Of a DNA stretch of 64,000 nt, positions 11,452-23,259 are shown one piece after another. The DNA is from Rhizophagus clarus. Lineage: Eukaryota > Glomeromycota > Glomeromycetes > Glomerales > Glomeraceae. Made by a program: the position numbers and the translations under genes. How positions within the stretch are numbered: the first letter of the stretch is position 1; every line of letters starts with the position of its first letter. Where the stretch lies: positions 310,001 through 374,000 of the forward strand of contig BLAL01000278.1 of NCBI GenBank assembly GCA_015698045.1. The letters are read 5' to 3'. The notes under the pieces were generated by a model, which was given only the letters and a program-made list of their open reading frames with translations, was not told the DNA's origin and searched no databases.

Positions 11452-11552
11452 TGTTAATTGTTATAATTATTGAAATTACGTGAAAAGTAATAAAGAGTTT
11501 TGATTTAAAAAATTTTAAAAAAAATCTTGATGTAATAGGGAATAATTCAGTG

Positions 11553-11563
11553 CCTTATATATA
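11553..11563 (-). promoter_or_regulatory. TATA box of the secreted cysteine-rich gene
   Basis: TATATATAAGG on the minus strand, about 105 bases upstream of the ATG at 11451. Confidence 0.5.
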
Positions 11564-13090
11564 GGTAATAATCGCGATATATTTAGCCTTGCCCCTTTGT
11601 TTTTGATTTGTTCCTGACTGTACACTAATTTGACGGGCATTATGCACTCCTATCATGTTATACGTTGAATAAACCATCTGGTCCATGAACTAAAATTTTC
11701 TCGTGTTTGTACGTTAATAAACTAAATGTTTTCTCAAAAAAACAAAAAAAAAATAAGATGAAATTATCAAAGCAAAAAGGAATTAGAAACCAAATCAAAT
11801 AGGAACAAATATAATCAATTCATTAAAAAATAGCTATCAAGAAAGCTTTTTCGTTTATTCTGTTTATATAAAGAATCTAAATTTTATAATTATTTGGTAT
11901 TAGTTTCCTAAAAGTATCCCGTAATTTACGTGATGTAACAGTGTAATTTAACGGTGTAATGAATGTAACAGTGTAACGTATCCTTGTCAAAAAAAAAAAA
12001 AATTTTTTTTGTGTAATAGTATCAACCAAATATGCGGACAAACAATGAATAAATATGCAATACACAAAGATACAATTAAAATTATTATATTTAAAAAAAA
12101 TTCAATTCAAAATTTCAATCCATTGCAATTTAAAAATAGATATTTTTAACTTTTTCAAAAAGTTCTTTATTATTTATTTATTTATAAGTTTTATTCGAAT
12201 AAAATTTTTATATATGATTTCGTTACTTTAAAAGTAATAAGATTTATAAGAATAGTTATGAACACAATGATAACGACGTATGTAACAAACGCATTATAAC
12301 GGTATCACCAAATCGTAACGTAATACCGAAATAACAGATAATGTTATTATGTTATAACGTGCCAACTTTCTAATTTTGATGCAATTGATGTATACAAATC
12401 TTAATTAATAAAACATTAGAAACAAATAATATTTCAAGAATTATTATCCACTTTGAATTTAGAGAGGATCGTTCAGACAGTTTTTTTAAAATATTTTTGT
12501 TTAGCATCAACGTATTCCCATATCATCAATGACATATTCTACTGTACTAGTAATACGTGGACGACAATTCTACTCTTCATTCATTGAACATATTATTTAT
12601 TCATTTTGGAGAGCAACAAAATAGCATATATTCCAGTTATAAAAAAAATCCTAACCAAGAAATCGTTGATCCTTCATCACAGATTATATGAAAAAAATAT
12701 GTGAGCATAAAAAAGGCAAAAATAGTTGTACGTCAACCAATCCCACTCAATTTTAACTATAATTTGATTGGTCATACATTTTTCGGTTAACTAGAAATGT
12801 ACAAGGCTAATGTTCTACAAAATACGTGTTTGTCGTATGTAAATAAACGAATTTTCTAATTTTGTATTTTTGTATCACTGTATACAAAGAAGCTCTAATT
12901 TAAAATTCGAGGACGTTTGTTATAAAAATAACTCCAACGACATAAAAAAAGTGAACCATAAAACTTTTTACCCTACAAAAACAGTTTCACTAAGAAAAAT
13001 TTTTCGCAAAAAAATGTGAAACGTAAATATGCACGCCAAATATGCCGATTACTTTATTATAGGAGGAGTATCATGACGAATAGCTAAATG
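11564..13090. other. Gene-free stretch
   Basis: AT-rich sequence with short direct repeats such as AACAGTGTAAY near 11936-11975. No gene or bounded element was recognised. Confidence 0.5.
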
Positions 13091-13095
13091 GATTA

Positions 13096-14181
13096 TTGAA
13101 GGACCAAATGATTGATCAATATGATTCTCATGATCTAATTAATTCCAAGATTATAGGCACTGGAGGAACTGCTTTTGTATATGTCGCAGATTGGAAGAAT
13201 ACTGTAAATCAACAATATATGCAATCAAAAAATCCGTCAATAACAAAGAGGTGTGTATCCGACAACATTTTTTATCGTATTATAAATTATTTATAGATTT
13301 TTTTTCTTTCTAAGTTTACGATCAGGCTAGCCCTTATGAAAATATAATTAATTCCGTGGAGTTAAGAAATTAGAAGGCAGAGCAACAATTACGTACGCTT
13401 GCCCATATTTAAGTATTTTGTTAACGAGTTGTAATTTCTTAGACGAAAAAAAAAATATCCGCTTATTCTTAAATATACGGACAATGTAGACATTAGGAAA
13501 TTTTCTAAGAAAAATAATCTTAAATGCAAGAACTAATTAAGGTTCGCAAAAGTGCGATTTGTTGGTTACATGATAAAAGGGAATCATACACGGGATATTG
13601 TAAGTATTCATAGTGTTTAATACTATAAATCTTCTAATACAAAGACACAGTAAAGTTAGCAGATTTTGGTCGTCCATATCTAAAGAGTCAGTTGTTATAA
13701 CACTAGAGTATGAAGTGTAATACATACTATTATGCTCAATAAAAAAATTCTGTAAAAGTTATACGAGATATAGTTCATAAGTAATAATATTCTGGGAGTT
13801 GACAAGTCGTTCCTCCTCACTCAAATTTGAAACAAGAAGTCCTCTTAGAAATCCTTAGTGATATAAGAGAAGAACCCATTCCAAACACTGATGCTACATT
13901 TGTTGAGCTATATCAAAGTAAGTATAAAGTTACAAAATTAATTATTGGCAATGATTCTCTGAATATTATTTATTTCTTTTTGCATTCTAAATTTGATTCA
14001 TTTGAACAGAATGTTGGGAACACGAGTCGGATAACGACCAGATATTCGCAAAGTAAATTTAGAAATGAAAAAATTAATTCATAAAACAATAATACATCAC
14101 CTATTCTTTATTCCAAAGAAAGAGACAAGTGAAAGAATAGAAAGTGGACTTCGACTTGTCAAATTGCGAAGACGATTGTGA
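13096..14181 (+). pseudogene. Decayed protein kinase gene, copy 1
   Basis: The start has a Gly-rich loop (IIGTGGTAFVYVADWKN). A small insertion then shifts the frame before a YAIKK segment and a GTGTGT donor. In the middle, KLADFG is readable near 13655-13675, with a broken HRD region before it. Toward the end, EEPIPNTDATFVELYQ is followed by an intact intron (donor GTAAGT; acceptor before 14010) that joins to KCWEHESD. One base is then missing before RPDIRKV, and the C-terminal tail reaches TGA at 14179-14181. The motif order is that of tyrosine-kinase-like genes. Frameshifts and lost segments make it a pseudogene. Confidence 0.75.
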
Positions 14182-14559
14182 TTAAAACAAGATTTATTTC
14201 AACGAGATAGTAATTTGTCTAGATTCTTACATTAGTTCCTAGATTTCGTTTAATACAGTATATTTTTCGAACATTATCTAGATTCTCTTAGATTTTCGTT
14301 TAATGGAGTATAATACTTTTTCGAACATACTAATTCTATTAATTCTATTAAAAAATTGTTCGATATGTACGTTCATAATAGAAACATTTCTATCAAGCTT
14401 TAGGTATAATTATTTCATGCAATGTCCACTGATGAAAAGGATAGCGCACATTTTTCTTTTATAAAAAAAATTATAAATAAATGCCCAATCACGAACGTTG
14501 TGTTACTGATAAATTATGATAACACTTGATGTCATATCTTGCATATAAAAAGCCGTTAT

Positions 14560-15240
14560 TAGTGCTTCGATCCGGATGAAATCCGTCATCCGGATTACAC
14601 AAAAAAAAAAATCCGGATTTCATCCGGGTCAATCCGGATCAAATCACATAAATTTTTTATTAAATGATGATATTTTCGTTATTTTACATATTGCTAGGTG
14701 CCTCAAACCTCTAGCACTTCAACTTTGACCAAAAATTCGTAATTTCGGCCAATTTTTATGATTTTCTTAACTCGTCCCGTTTTGGCCGGAATTATGCATT
14801 TTTGGCCGGAATTAAGAATTTAACTATGTGAAGGTGTTAAATATGCGTTAATAACGTCATTGACGTTAAAGTTTTATAATTTTAACGTTCAGGAAACATT
14901 TATTTCTGTGGATTTAACGTCTCTGACATTAAATTTCATTCGTTTTAGCGTCAGAGATGTTATTTTGCTGATTTAACGTTTCTAACGTTAAAATTTGACG
15001 CCAAAGATTTTTTTTCCGCAGATTTAACGTCTTTGATGTTATCCTAATGTTTAATACACTTAATATAAGAATTTTGCTTAAATTATTTTTTTTTATATTT
15101 ATTTCCATCCAGATCTCAGTTCAAACCGGATATTTGTCATCCGGATTATAAACCGGATGAAAACCGCGGATTTCGGATATCCGAAAAAAAAACAAAATCC
15201 GGATCAATCCGGATTGATCCGGATACAGATTGAAGCACTA
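14560..15240. mobile_element. hAT-like non-autonomous MITE (copy B)
   Basis: It is bounded by TAGTGCTTC and GAAGCACTA and flanked by a perfect 8-bp direct repeat, gccgttat, at 14552-14559 and 15241-15248. The subterminal regions are dense in ATCCGGAT and AATCCGGATC motifs. The interior holds repeats around GGCCGGAATTA and TTTAACGTC. No transposase is present. The TAGNG-type end plus 8-bp duplication fits the hAT superfamily. Confidence 0.85.
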
Positions 15241-16074
15241 GCCGTTATGATCGAAACATACATTATTCTAAGCTCTAATCGATTTCATTAAGTATCTACA
15301 TTCCACTTTACATGTATTGTATTGTATTGCATCCGTATTAATTCTTCATATTCTGATTATAATAATAACTAAGAAACAAGTCTCAATTGGTCTATTTTAT
15401 TATACGTATGAAAATGTTACCCGCAAACATGTTACATTCACGTGTGAATATATAAGAATTTGTCCTACGTTGGCAACTGTAACTGTACTTTTATGTTCCA
15501 ATTACTTTTGGTACCACTGTATACAAATAAGTTAAAGCATATCTTAAGAGTTTTGTGTTTTCGAACTCTTATTTCTTTCTCTCGTTATTAGTAATTAATA
15601 CACCAAGTCATTTTTTGTAAATTAACTTCGACTCCCAGAAAAGAGAAATACAATACCTTATTCTCGTCGCCTAACGGTACACTTGTAGACTATTTCTTAT
15701 TTCTTCTTAACCTCAAAATTCATAAAAACAGCGTTAAAATTTTTATTCTGTCAATACTAAAGAATTCTTTTATTTGATGGTTTGTTCTTTATTCACTTTC
15801 AACCTCAGATTTCGCATGAACAGCGTTAAAAATATATACATTTCATTTCTTCTCTTCAGCTAATGAAAAGGACTGCTTGATTTTATTTTGGTGTTATATT
15901 CTCTTATTCAGTTCAAAATCATGGGTCAGAACGTCAACAAAATTTGATGGACCTGGAAAATCGAGCCACAAAGAAAAACGAGCAATATTTAAGTTTTTTT
16001 TAACAATAACTTCAAGGCATACGCATATGCCAGTCACTTATTGATCATCATTAACCAGCCAATGACTTAGAGGT

Positions 16075-16400
16075 CAATATTATTCTCATGATTTTATTAA
16101 TATTGGCTCTGAGGGATTCGCAACTGTTTATGTTGAAAAATGGAAGAATACATCAACTATATGCAATTAAAAATTTGTCAACAGTAAAATGATATGTTAC
16201 CGATAATATTTTTTTTTTTTATATTACTTGCAAATTATTTATAGATTTCTACTCCTCGGTTTATTTAACAAATGGTTAATTCCCATACAAATATAATCCA
16301 ATTCCATCCACGGTTAGAAGGTAACAACGATTTGTGATAAACATATAATATCTTTTGTTAACACATTTAATTTTTTTAGATGAGGAAAGGTAATCATTTG
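16075..16400 (+). pseudogene. Kinase relic, copy 2
   Basis: It reads YYSHDFINIGSEGFATVYVE followed by KWKNTST, a second version of the start of copy 1, then a YAIKN-like piece and a stop. The downstream intron-like stretch (ending AAATTATTTATAG) and the following sequence also resemble copy 1. The catalytic and C-terminal parts were not found. Confidence 0.6.
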
Positions 16401-16599
16401 TTTTCTAGTTATATTAACAAATTGTCATAATTATCACGAATTCCATAAGTTAGAGATACAATAATGCAAGTGCAACTGCGTGATATATATTTAAAAAGAA
16501 TATCGACGACGAAATGAGTTGAAGTCAAATTGTTTAAAAAAAGATTATTTTTTTTTTTTATTGTAAATCTAAAAACAATTCGCGAATACTGCACAAATA

Positions 16600-19500
16600 A
16601 AATAAATTTTTTTATTGAGCGTCAACTAAAATTTCGTGATTTATTATTTTTATTTTTTATTTTTTTTTTATTTTATGGCTTTTGTTTTCGACACGCCATC
16701 ATACAGTAGCATTACATAAAACTCGTAAATAAATGTAAAATTTTGACAACGCTATAACTTCTTATATAAACATTGATAGTTAAAGCTAGTCGTGTTCATA
16801 AATGACCTGGTCATTTGACCATATAAGGTATAAACTATTTACCATCATTCATCATGTATTTGTCAATTCAGTCATTTCATTTGATATCAATTAAAAATAA
16901 GTAATTATTAATGTGATAGTTAACATTGCTCTTAAATGACTCAGTTTATTGTTATTTGATTAAAATCTATAATAAAAATAATTGTTTTTTCAATTTATTA
17001 TACTTTAAATATTATTAAATTGATAATAATCAAAAATGCGTATCAAATATTATTTGACAAATTGGCAAAATGAAGAATTTGATCTAATTGACAGAAGTTT
17101 TGTAGTTTCTTTTTTTAAACCTAAATCTGCTCACTCAGTTAACCCTCTTTTACCTTTCTTTTTATAAAGGCTTTAGTCACAAAAACACAGAAAAAAAAGG
17201 CTTTAGTCACAAAACACAGATAAGAAAGTCGAAGATTAATAGGAATTCATGCGAAAGAAACTAAAGTTTCATAAAAAGTTTTTTGTTCTACAATAATTTG
17301 ATAATTTTGTAATTACGGTAATATAAAAAAAGATGTAACATAAATAAATATTTTCATCTTCTTGAGTGTAGGCATTTGCTCGTATGATTTACTGTAATTG
17401 CACTATTACATTTCTTTCTTTAAAATAATCCATGTAAAAAATAATGGAATATGCAAGCCGTCATAATTTGAAACGAATTTTTTCAAATGATTTGCCAATT
17501 TGGCAATTTTTAATGGCACTTGAATCAAATTCAAATTTGGGGATTTGGAACATCATCCGTAATTGTATCTTGTGTAACAATTTGGAAACAAAACAAAAAA
17601 AAAAATTTAAACAAAGGGATATAGAAAATAAATATACAATTTAATAACTAATAATATGACAAAGACGATTTATATGTTAACACGACATAATATAGACATT
17701 GTTAAAAAAAAGAGCAATTTAGAAAGATATTTTTAACCGCAAATTGAACTGCTTACTGCTTGCTTTATTTCACAAGCTATCGTTACTGTGAGATACAATA
17801 ATAATAAATAATTCGTGCGAATCTTCAAGATCTCAAGACGCGAAAGAACAAACATTCACCTTTTTAAAATAATGTAACAGGATGAAGTGCATAATGTAAA
17901 AGAATTGTAAAATAAACTAACCTAAATTACAATTTGTCTTACTATGCGTTAAGAAACTGGTAAGAGTTTTTTGTGGAAAAATTATTTTCCAGATCACTTC
18001 ACCGAAATCTTCTTTCCCATTTTTGAGCAATCATTTGTCTGATAAAATTTTTCATTAGATCATCTTTTTTTTCTTTATGTACAATAGAAATAATTTATTT
18101 TACATAATAATTGAAACTGTACACTGTGCATTATCTTTAAAATCGGCAATATGAACAATAATGCCAAAAACTTACAGTCATTTACGATGATCTCCAAAAG
18201 TGATCATTCATTCATAAAATTACTTTTAAACCTTTCATTCAATACCAATACATTCCAAAATAAGTCACCTTATATTTATATATGTATAGTTCGCATAAAA
18301 TGCGCATAAGGGCGTATTAAAAACAAAAAAAAAAAAAAAATATTTTAAAGATCGATCAAATAGCGAAAAAAAAATTCCAAAATTAGCTATTTTTAAGCAA
18401 AAAACGATCTATAATCATACACAATATGACCATCGTAAATTGACGAAACAAATGAATAATATGATAAATAGAAGAACGAACCAATAATTCACAAATTTAA
18501 ACTCTATAACTATTTAATGGTAGTCATTTATTTTTATTAACGATTATTAACGATTATTTTAAAAAAGTAACTAAAAATCATAAGTTGTAATACGGTCACG
18601 AAGATGTTGGCGTGAAACTTGCATAAATTATAAAATGATTAAATTTTTTTTTTTTTGTTAAAGTAATCAAATGAAATCATTTCTCATTTTTGATATCAGA
18701 CTTTACATATCCACCAATAAACATTTTATTATGCAAAAACTCATTAACCAGCGCCATAATTATCACATGCAACCTAATTTTACGTATTGTTGTGTAACAA
18801 ACAGTTTGGGTTTCGGAAAAAAAACGAAAAATAAATAAATTAGGGTTCATATACAGAAAAGCAATCTTGCATTGTACTATGTGGTATTTCTGACTGTGTT
18901 CATTTCTAATTGTAAATCGGGTAATGACTCCTTTTTCTGCTTACAACAAATTGCAAAAAATTATAAATGATATAATAATAATCACGTGCTAATCTCTGTG
19001 TGAGAATACTTAAATTATGTCATAATAGCATTCAGAGTCTTTTTTTTTTTAAGAAAAAAAGCACGATAAAAAACTGATAAGATTTGATCAATTTCTAATT
19101 CTTTTCTTCCGTTAAACTTCATAAAAAGAACCGAATTTTTAAAAATTCGTTGAACTAAACGGTCCATACTTTATTTACACTTTCCATTTATAGTTTGTCC
19201 GTGATTAAATGTTACATATTTTCGCTTACCTTGACTTCCTTCCCGATTTTCCTTTTTTACTTAACAACCACACATTTACCTTTTCTTTTTATAGATGTAA
19301 CAGGAGTATACATCCTAGGTGATCTGTTGCCATATTTCGTGACTAAAATCTTACATTCATTTGCTAGAATAATTATTTTCTTAATTATAATATTGACATT
19401 AAATAGTTATCTAAAAATATTTCGAACTTTTAAATTGTTTTTTAATTTTGTTTTCCAACGCCCTCATACGTCAAAAGTCTTATAAAAAAAGAAAATTTTT

Positions 19501-19770
19501 TTTTGTATCACGTCCAATTCTTTCAAAAGATTTTAATGAAAATATAATTTGATTTTTTTAATATATATGCATAATACATATCTTTTACATACTTTGTTAT
19601 GTTATCATTTATTTTTTTCTATTTTGTACTCTTGAAACAAAATTTTCACTTCGTGACCAATTTTAAAATTAGTAAAACAAAACAAAAAATGTGTCTTTCA
19701 AGTTATAATTAGATTTTACATTTTTGTTCGTCGGTTTGAATTTTAAAATACTGTGTCAGACTTTCATTAC
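16600..19770. other. Long gene-free stretch
   Basis: AT-rich DNA. It includes a 25-base direct repeat around GGCTTTAGTCACAAAA (17169 and 17199). Short open frames here lack a recognisable domain or credible start context. No RNA gene was seen. Confidence 0.5.
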
Positions 19771-19780
19771 TCATGAATTA

Positions 19781-19790
19781 TATATAAATA
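19781..19790 (+). promoter_or_regulatory. TATA box of the Pro-Gly repeat gene
   Basis: TATATAAATA followed by GGG, 72 bases before the ATG at 19862; an A-rich leader follows. Confidence 0.6.
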
Positions 19791-19861
19791 GGGCCTGTGA
19801 ACGTATTAATTTTTAAAAATCATCTAGAAAAAAAAAAAAAAAAATTAAAAAAAATCAAAAT

Positions 19862-21671
19862 ATGTTATATAAACACATTTTAATATTTATACTTATAAAC
19901 CTCAATTTTGTTCTGCTAGTTTGCGGTAATAGCGTACCACAATGTAAAAAATGTCTTACCGATTGCTGTAGCAATTCCAGTGATTTTAATTCGTGTAAGG
20001 AGACATGTACGACAGACCATTGCAATGGTATAGACATCGATATTAAAAATTTTACATGTCCAACATCATCAATGGCAAGTTGCGACAAATGTCTTAATAA
20101 TTGTTGTTTTCATGATTTTAATGATTTTAATAACTGCGCTGATACTTGCAAATCAAGTGATTGTAAGAATTTAGGATTCATTTATGAATGTAGTGAAATA
20201 GTAATAATCACATATCCACCAGATTGCACCACATGTATTAAGGACTGTTGTGATGGAGATGGCAATAAATTTGGTGATTGCAGTAATACTTGCAGCAAAT
20301 CAAATGATTGCAAGGATGTAGATTTCAATCAAAACTTCTTTAAAGAAGAATGTGTCAATAAACCTCTAAGACCAAAACCAAAACCGCCACAAAAACCAGG
20401 AGGAGGTAAGCCAGAACGGCCACAAAAACCAGGAGGAGGTAAGCCAGAACGGCCACAAAAACCAGGAGGAGGTAAACCACAACCGCTACAAAAACCAGGA
20501 GGAGGTAAGCCAGAACGGCCACAAAAACCAGGAGGGGGTAAACCAGTACCGCCGCAAATCCCAGGAGGAGGTAAACCAGTACCTCCACAAATCCCAGGAG
20601 AAGGTAAACCAGTACCGCCACAAAACCCAGGAGGAGGTCAAGCAGAACCGCCACAAAACCCAGGAGGAGGTCAAACAGTACCGCCACAAAACCCAGGAGG
20701 TGGGCAAGCAGTACCGCCACAAAACCCAGGAGGAGGTCAAGCAGTACCGCCACAAAACCCAGGAGGAGGTCAAGCAGTACCGCCACAAAACCCAGGAGGA
20801 GGTCAAGCAGTACCGCCACAAAACCCAGGAGGAGGTCAAGCAGTACCGCCACAAAACCCAGGAGGAGGTCAAACAGTACCGCCACAAAACCCAGGAGGAG
20901 GTCAAACAGTACCGCCACAAAACCCAGGAGGAGGTCAAACAGAACCGCCACCAGGAACAGGAGGAGTTCCACAAGGAACGGTACCAGGAGCAGGAGGAGT
21001 TCCACAAGGAGCGGTACCAGGAGCAGGAGGAGTTCCACAAGGAACGGTACCAGGAGCACCAGGAGGTCTACCAGCAGGTCCGCCGGGAGTACCACCAGGT
21101 GCAGTAGCTCCAGTTACAAATCAACTACCATCGCCAGGGGTAGGTCCACAAGGCGTTAAACCTACACCAATTGTGCCTGCTGCTACAAATCCATTAGGAC
21201 CAGTTCCGCCATTCCCACCTCAAGGAGTCAAAACTTGCACTACTTCTAATGATCCTGCATGCTTCCCACCAGGATCGTAAGTATATTTTTTATAATAAAT
21301 TATTTAATTTGTTCAAGAATATTAATTATTATTTGCAAAATTCTAGCACACCAACAGTTGTGACATACACGCAATCGGGTGTGGAAACATCAACACCCTC
21401 TGGTTATACTGGAAACTTAGTGACAACACAATCAACATCATCAATATACATTGCTAGTTATACAACAACAAATTCTTTAGGACAACCCTCGATCGCAGTT
21501 CCATCCACTTTACTTGTGGTGAAAAATATTGCTGTTACTGAAGCTCCTACTGTTACTCAGAGTTCTTCTGACTCTACGATTTTACACGATTTTAATATCC
21601 ATGGTTTATGGGGTATTACAATGAGTATAGTCATAGTTACCACAACTTTAATTTATATGATTATTGTATAA
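19862..21671 (+). CDS. Secreted eight-cysteine-module protein with a PGGG repeat and C-terminal anchor
   Basis: Two exons, 19862-21276 and 21347-21671, joined in phase 2 across a 70-base GTAAGT..AG intron; 579 residues. Residues 1-22 are a signal peptide. Three modules of eight cysteines follow, at about 28-66, 74-110 and 122-164, spaced C-x2-C-x3-CC-x8/9-C-x3-C-x4/5-C-x8/13-C. From about residue 171 there are 17 units of 11 residues of the type PPQNPGGGQAV (33-base DNA units), then three units of PGAGGVPQGTV type, and a Ser/Thr-rich region. The last 20 or so residues are hydrophobic, suggesting a membrane helix or GPI-attachment signal. A cell-surface or wall protein is likely. Long open frames on both strands across the repeat only reflect the 33-base period. 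No named family was recognised. Confidence 0.85.
20377..21060 (+). repeat. 33-base coding minisatellite
   Basis: Tandem 33-base units (core CCACAAAACCCAGGAGGAGG) inside the secreted protein gene. Early units vary (KPER, KPVP), middle units are almost identical (QAVP), and three related units end the array. The near-identical middle copies point to recent expansion. Confidence 0.9.
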
Positions 21672-23020
21672 ATGAATGTTTATGATTGTTAGATTTATTG
21701 TTAGATTACTTTTTTTTTGTAATTATTAATTTATATTTTCATATAATAAATTCAATAATATTTAATGAAATGATTTATATAACGGAATAAAAAAAACAAA
21801 TGAAAGTGCTAATTACTAATAGATATATTGAACATTGTTTTATTCATTAAAGAATATAATGATAGTTAGTAGGTTTCAATATTATTAAAAATTCCTCGAG
21901 AGATATTAATAAATATCCCTTGCAGAAATTCTGTTATAATATGTATGTTTTACAATTACAGTATAACTGGAAATAATGGAATTGTTTATAAAATATCATA
22001 TGATAAAATAGAAAGACATGAGAATGTGATGTGATAATTATCAATTAAAAATCGGTAGCTCGTTGCAATAAATTAATAATTACACAATATCTTTTTAAAA
22101 TAGAACCGCAATAAATGTTTTAATTCAAGTTTAATTGTAACTATATAAAATTATGAAACAAACAAAAAAGGCTTGTCCATGATTAAAATATATACGATAC
22201 GAATACAACTTGATATATTTTTATTTTATTATAAACATTTATATGTAAAATTAGTTATCCTTACATTAAGTTATAACTGTTTTTTGAATTAATTAACGCC
22301 TTGATTGAACTATAACTGGAAATGGAAACCACTGTAAGTCCGGAACGAAAAAATATAATACAAATGATACGATTTAATCATAAATTGTGTGAAATAAGAC
22401 AGTTATTTTTTTTGTTTTTTTTTTTTTTTTAATAGTTCGATGTCATAAAATATGACGTTTTCAGTACTTTATATATAGCGCACGTCACCAGATTTACGAT
22501 TATAACAGAAATGACGAGGCCAAGAATATCATGTGACTCACCCAAGGTTAACTATATAATTGCAGTTATTTTATTTTTTTAGTATATCCTAATTAATGGA
22601 TAGTTTTATTTATTGAGAATTATAATTAGTAACGCAGTATACGCACGCTTTGTTACACTTATTTTATACATACAGATACTAATACAAATATAAACTAAAA
22701 AACGTTGTTTATTACTGATGAGAACAATCTATCAATAAAGAAATAGTAAATGTAAATAAGCACCTAAACATTATATTTAAAAGTAACCAAACTTTTTAAA
22801 TATTTGATAAATTTAAAATAAAATGACATTTAAATAAGATAATAATGAAATTTAAGAAAAGTAAACTAATTTGAAATAATAAGAAAAAAAAAATTAGACC
22901 CTAAAAAAGTGAGTTTCATTAAATCAAATAAAAAAAAGTCATTATTCTTTTCGCACCGAAATAATAAGAGGATACCCGCAGATAACATTTTTTCGGGGTA
23001 ATGTAGTGATAACGTATCGT
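21672..23020. other. Gene-free stretch
   Basis: AT-rich DNA downstream of the secreted gene. No gene or bounded element was recognised. Confidence 0.5.
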
Positions 23021-23113
23021 TTACATAATAGAGCATTGATTTGTAGGTTTAAGTGGTTTTTCAGTTACTTCAGAAGTAATAATAACAACTGGTTTAGCAG
23101 TGATTGGATTCAT
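23021..23113 (-). CDS. 30-residue peptide ending in a CaaX box
   Basis: The minus-strand frame runs from ATG at 23113 to TAA at 23021. The peptide starts MNPITAKPVVIITSEV and ends NQCSIM; C-S-I-M fits a CaaX prenylation signal, with Met favouring farnesylation. The context is gene-like: TATAAAAA at 23249-23256, a long leader without an upstream ATG close to the start, and CAAATCAAAATG around the start codon. Very short CaaX peptides in fungi include lipopeptide mating pheromone precursors, but small prenylated proteins of other roles exist. It could also be the last exon of a longer gene, although no acceptor is needed for a complete frame. Function is inferred only. Confidence 0.45.
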   Translation of the reverse strand: MNPITAKPVVIITSEVTEKPLKPTNQCSIM

Positions 23114-23248
23114 TTTGATTTGAGATGAAGCGTTTTTATATGAAAGTTTTAAAAGTTTTTTTTTTGTTTTGCTTGATTTAAAAGACTTGAGATTTTGTTA
23201 TTCGGTGTGAAAATTTGATGTGAAAATTTGAAAGGTGAAATGGAGTCA

Positions 23249-23256
23249 TTTTTATA
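23249..23256 (-). promoter_or_regulatory. TATA motif before the CaaX peptide ORF
   Basis: TATAAAAA on the minus strand, about 135 bases before the ATG. The distance is somewhat longer than for the other genes here. Confidence 0.35.
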
Positions 23257-23259
23257 ATA

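Noticed and set aside
19195-19485. Hydrophobic 96-residue frame
   Set aside because: It starts at TTG with no ATG in a sensible place; T-rich composition explains the hydrophobicity.
20355-21107. Long open frames on both strands across the Pro-Gly repeat
   Set aside because: A 33-base period without stops opens several frames at once; only the frame with signal peptide and cysteine modules is supported.
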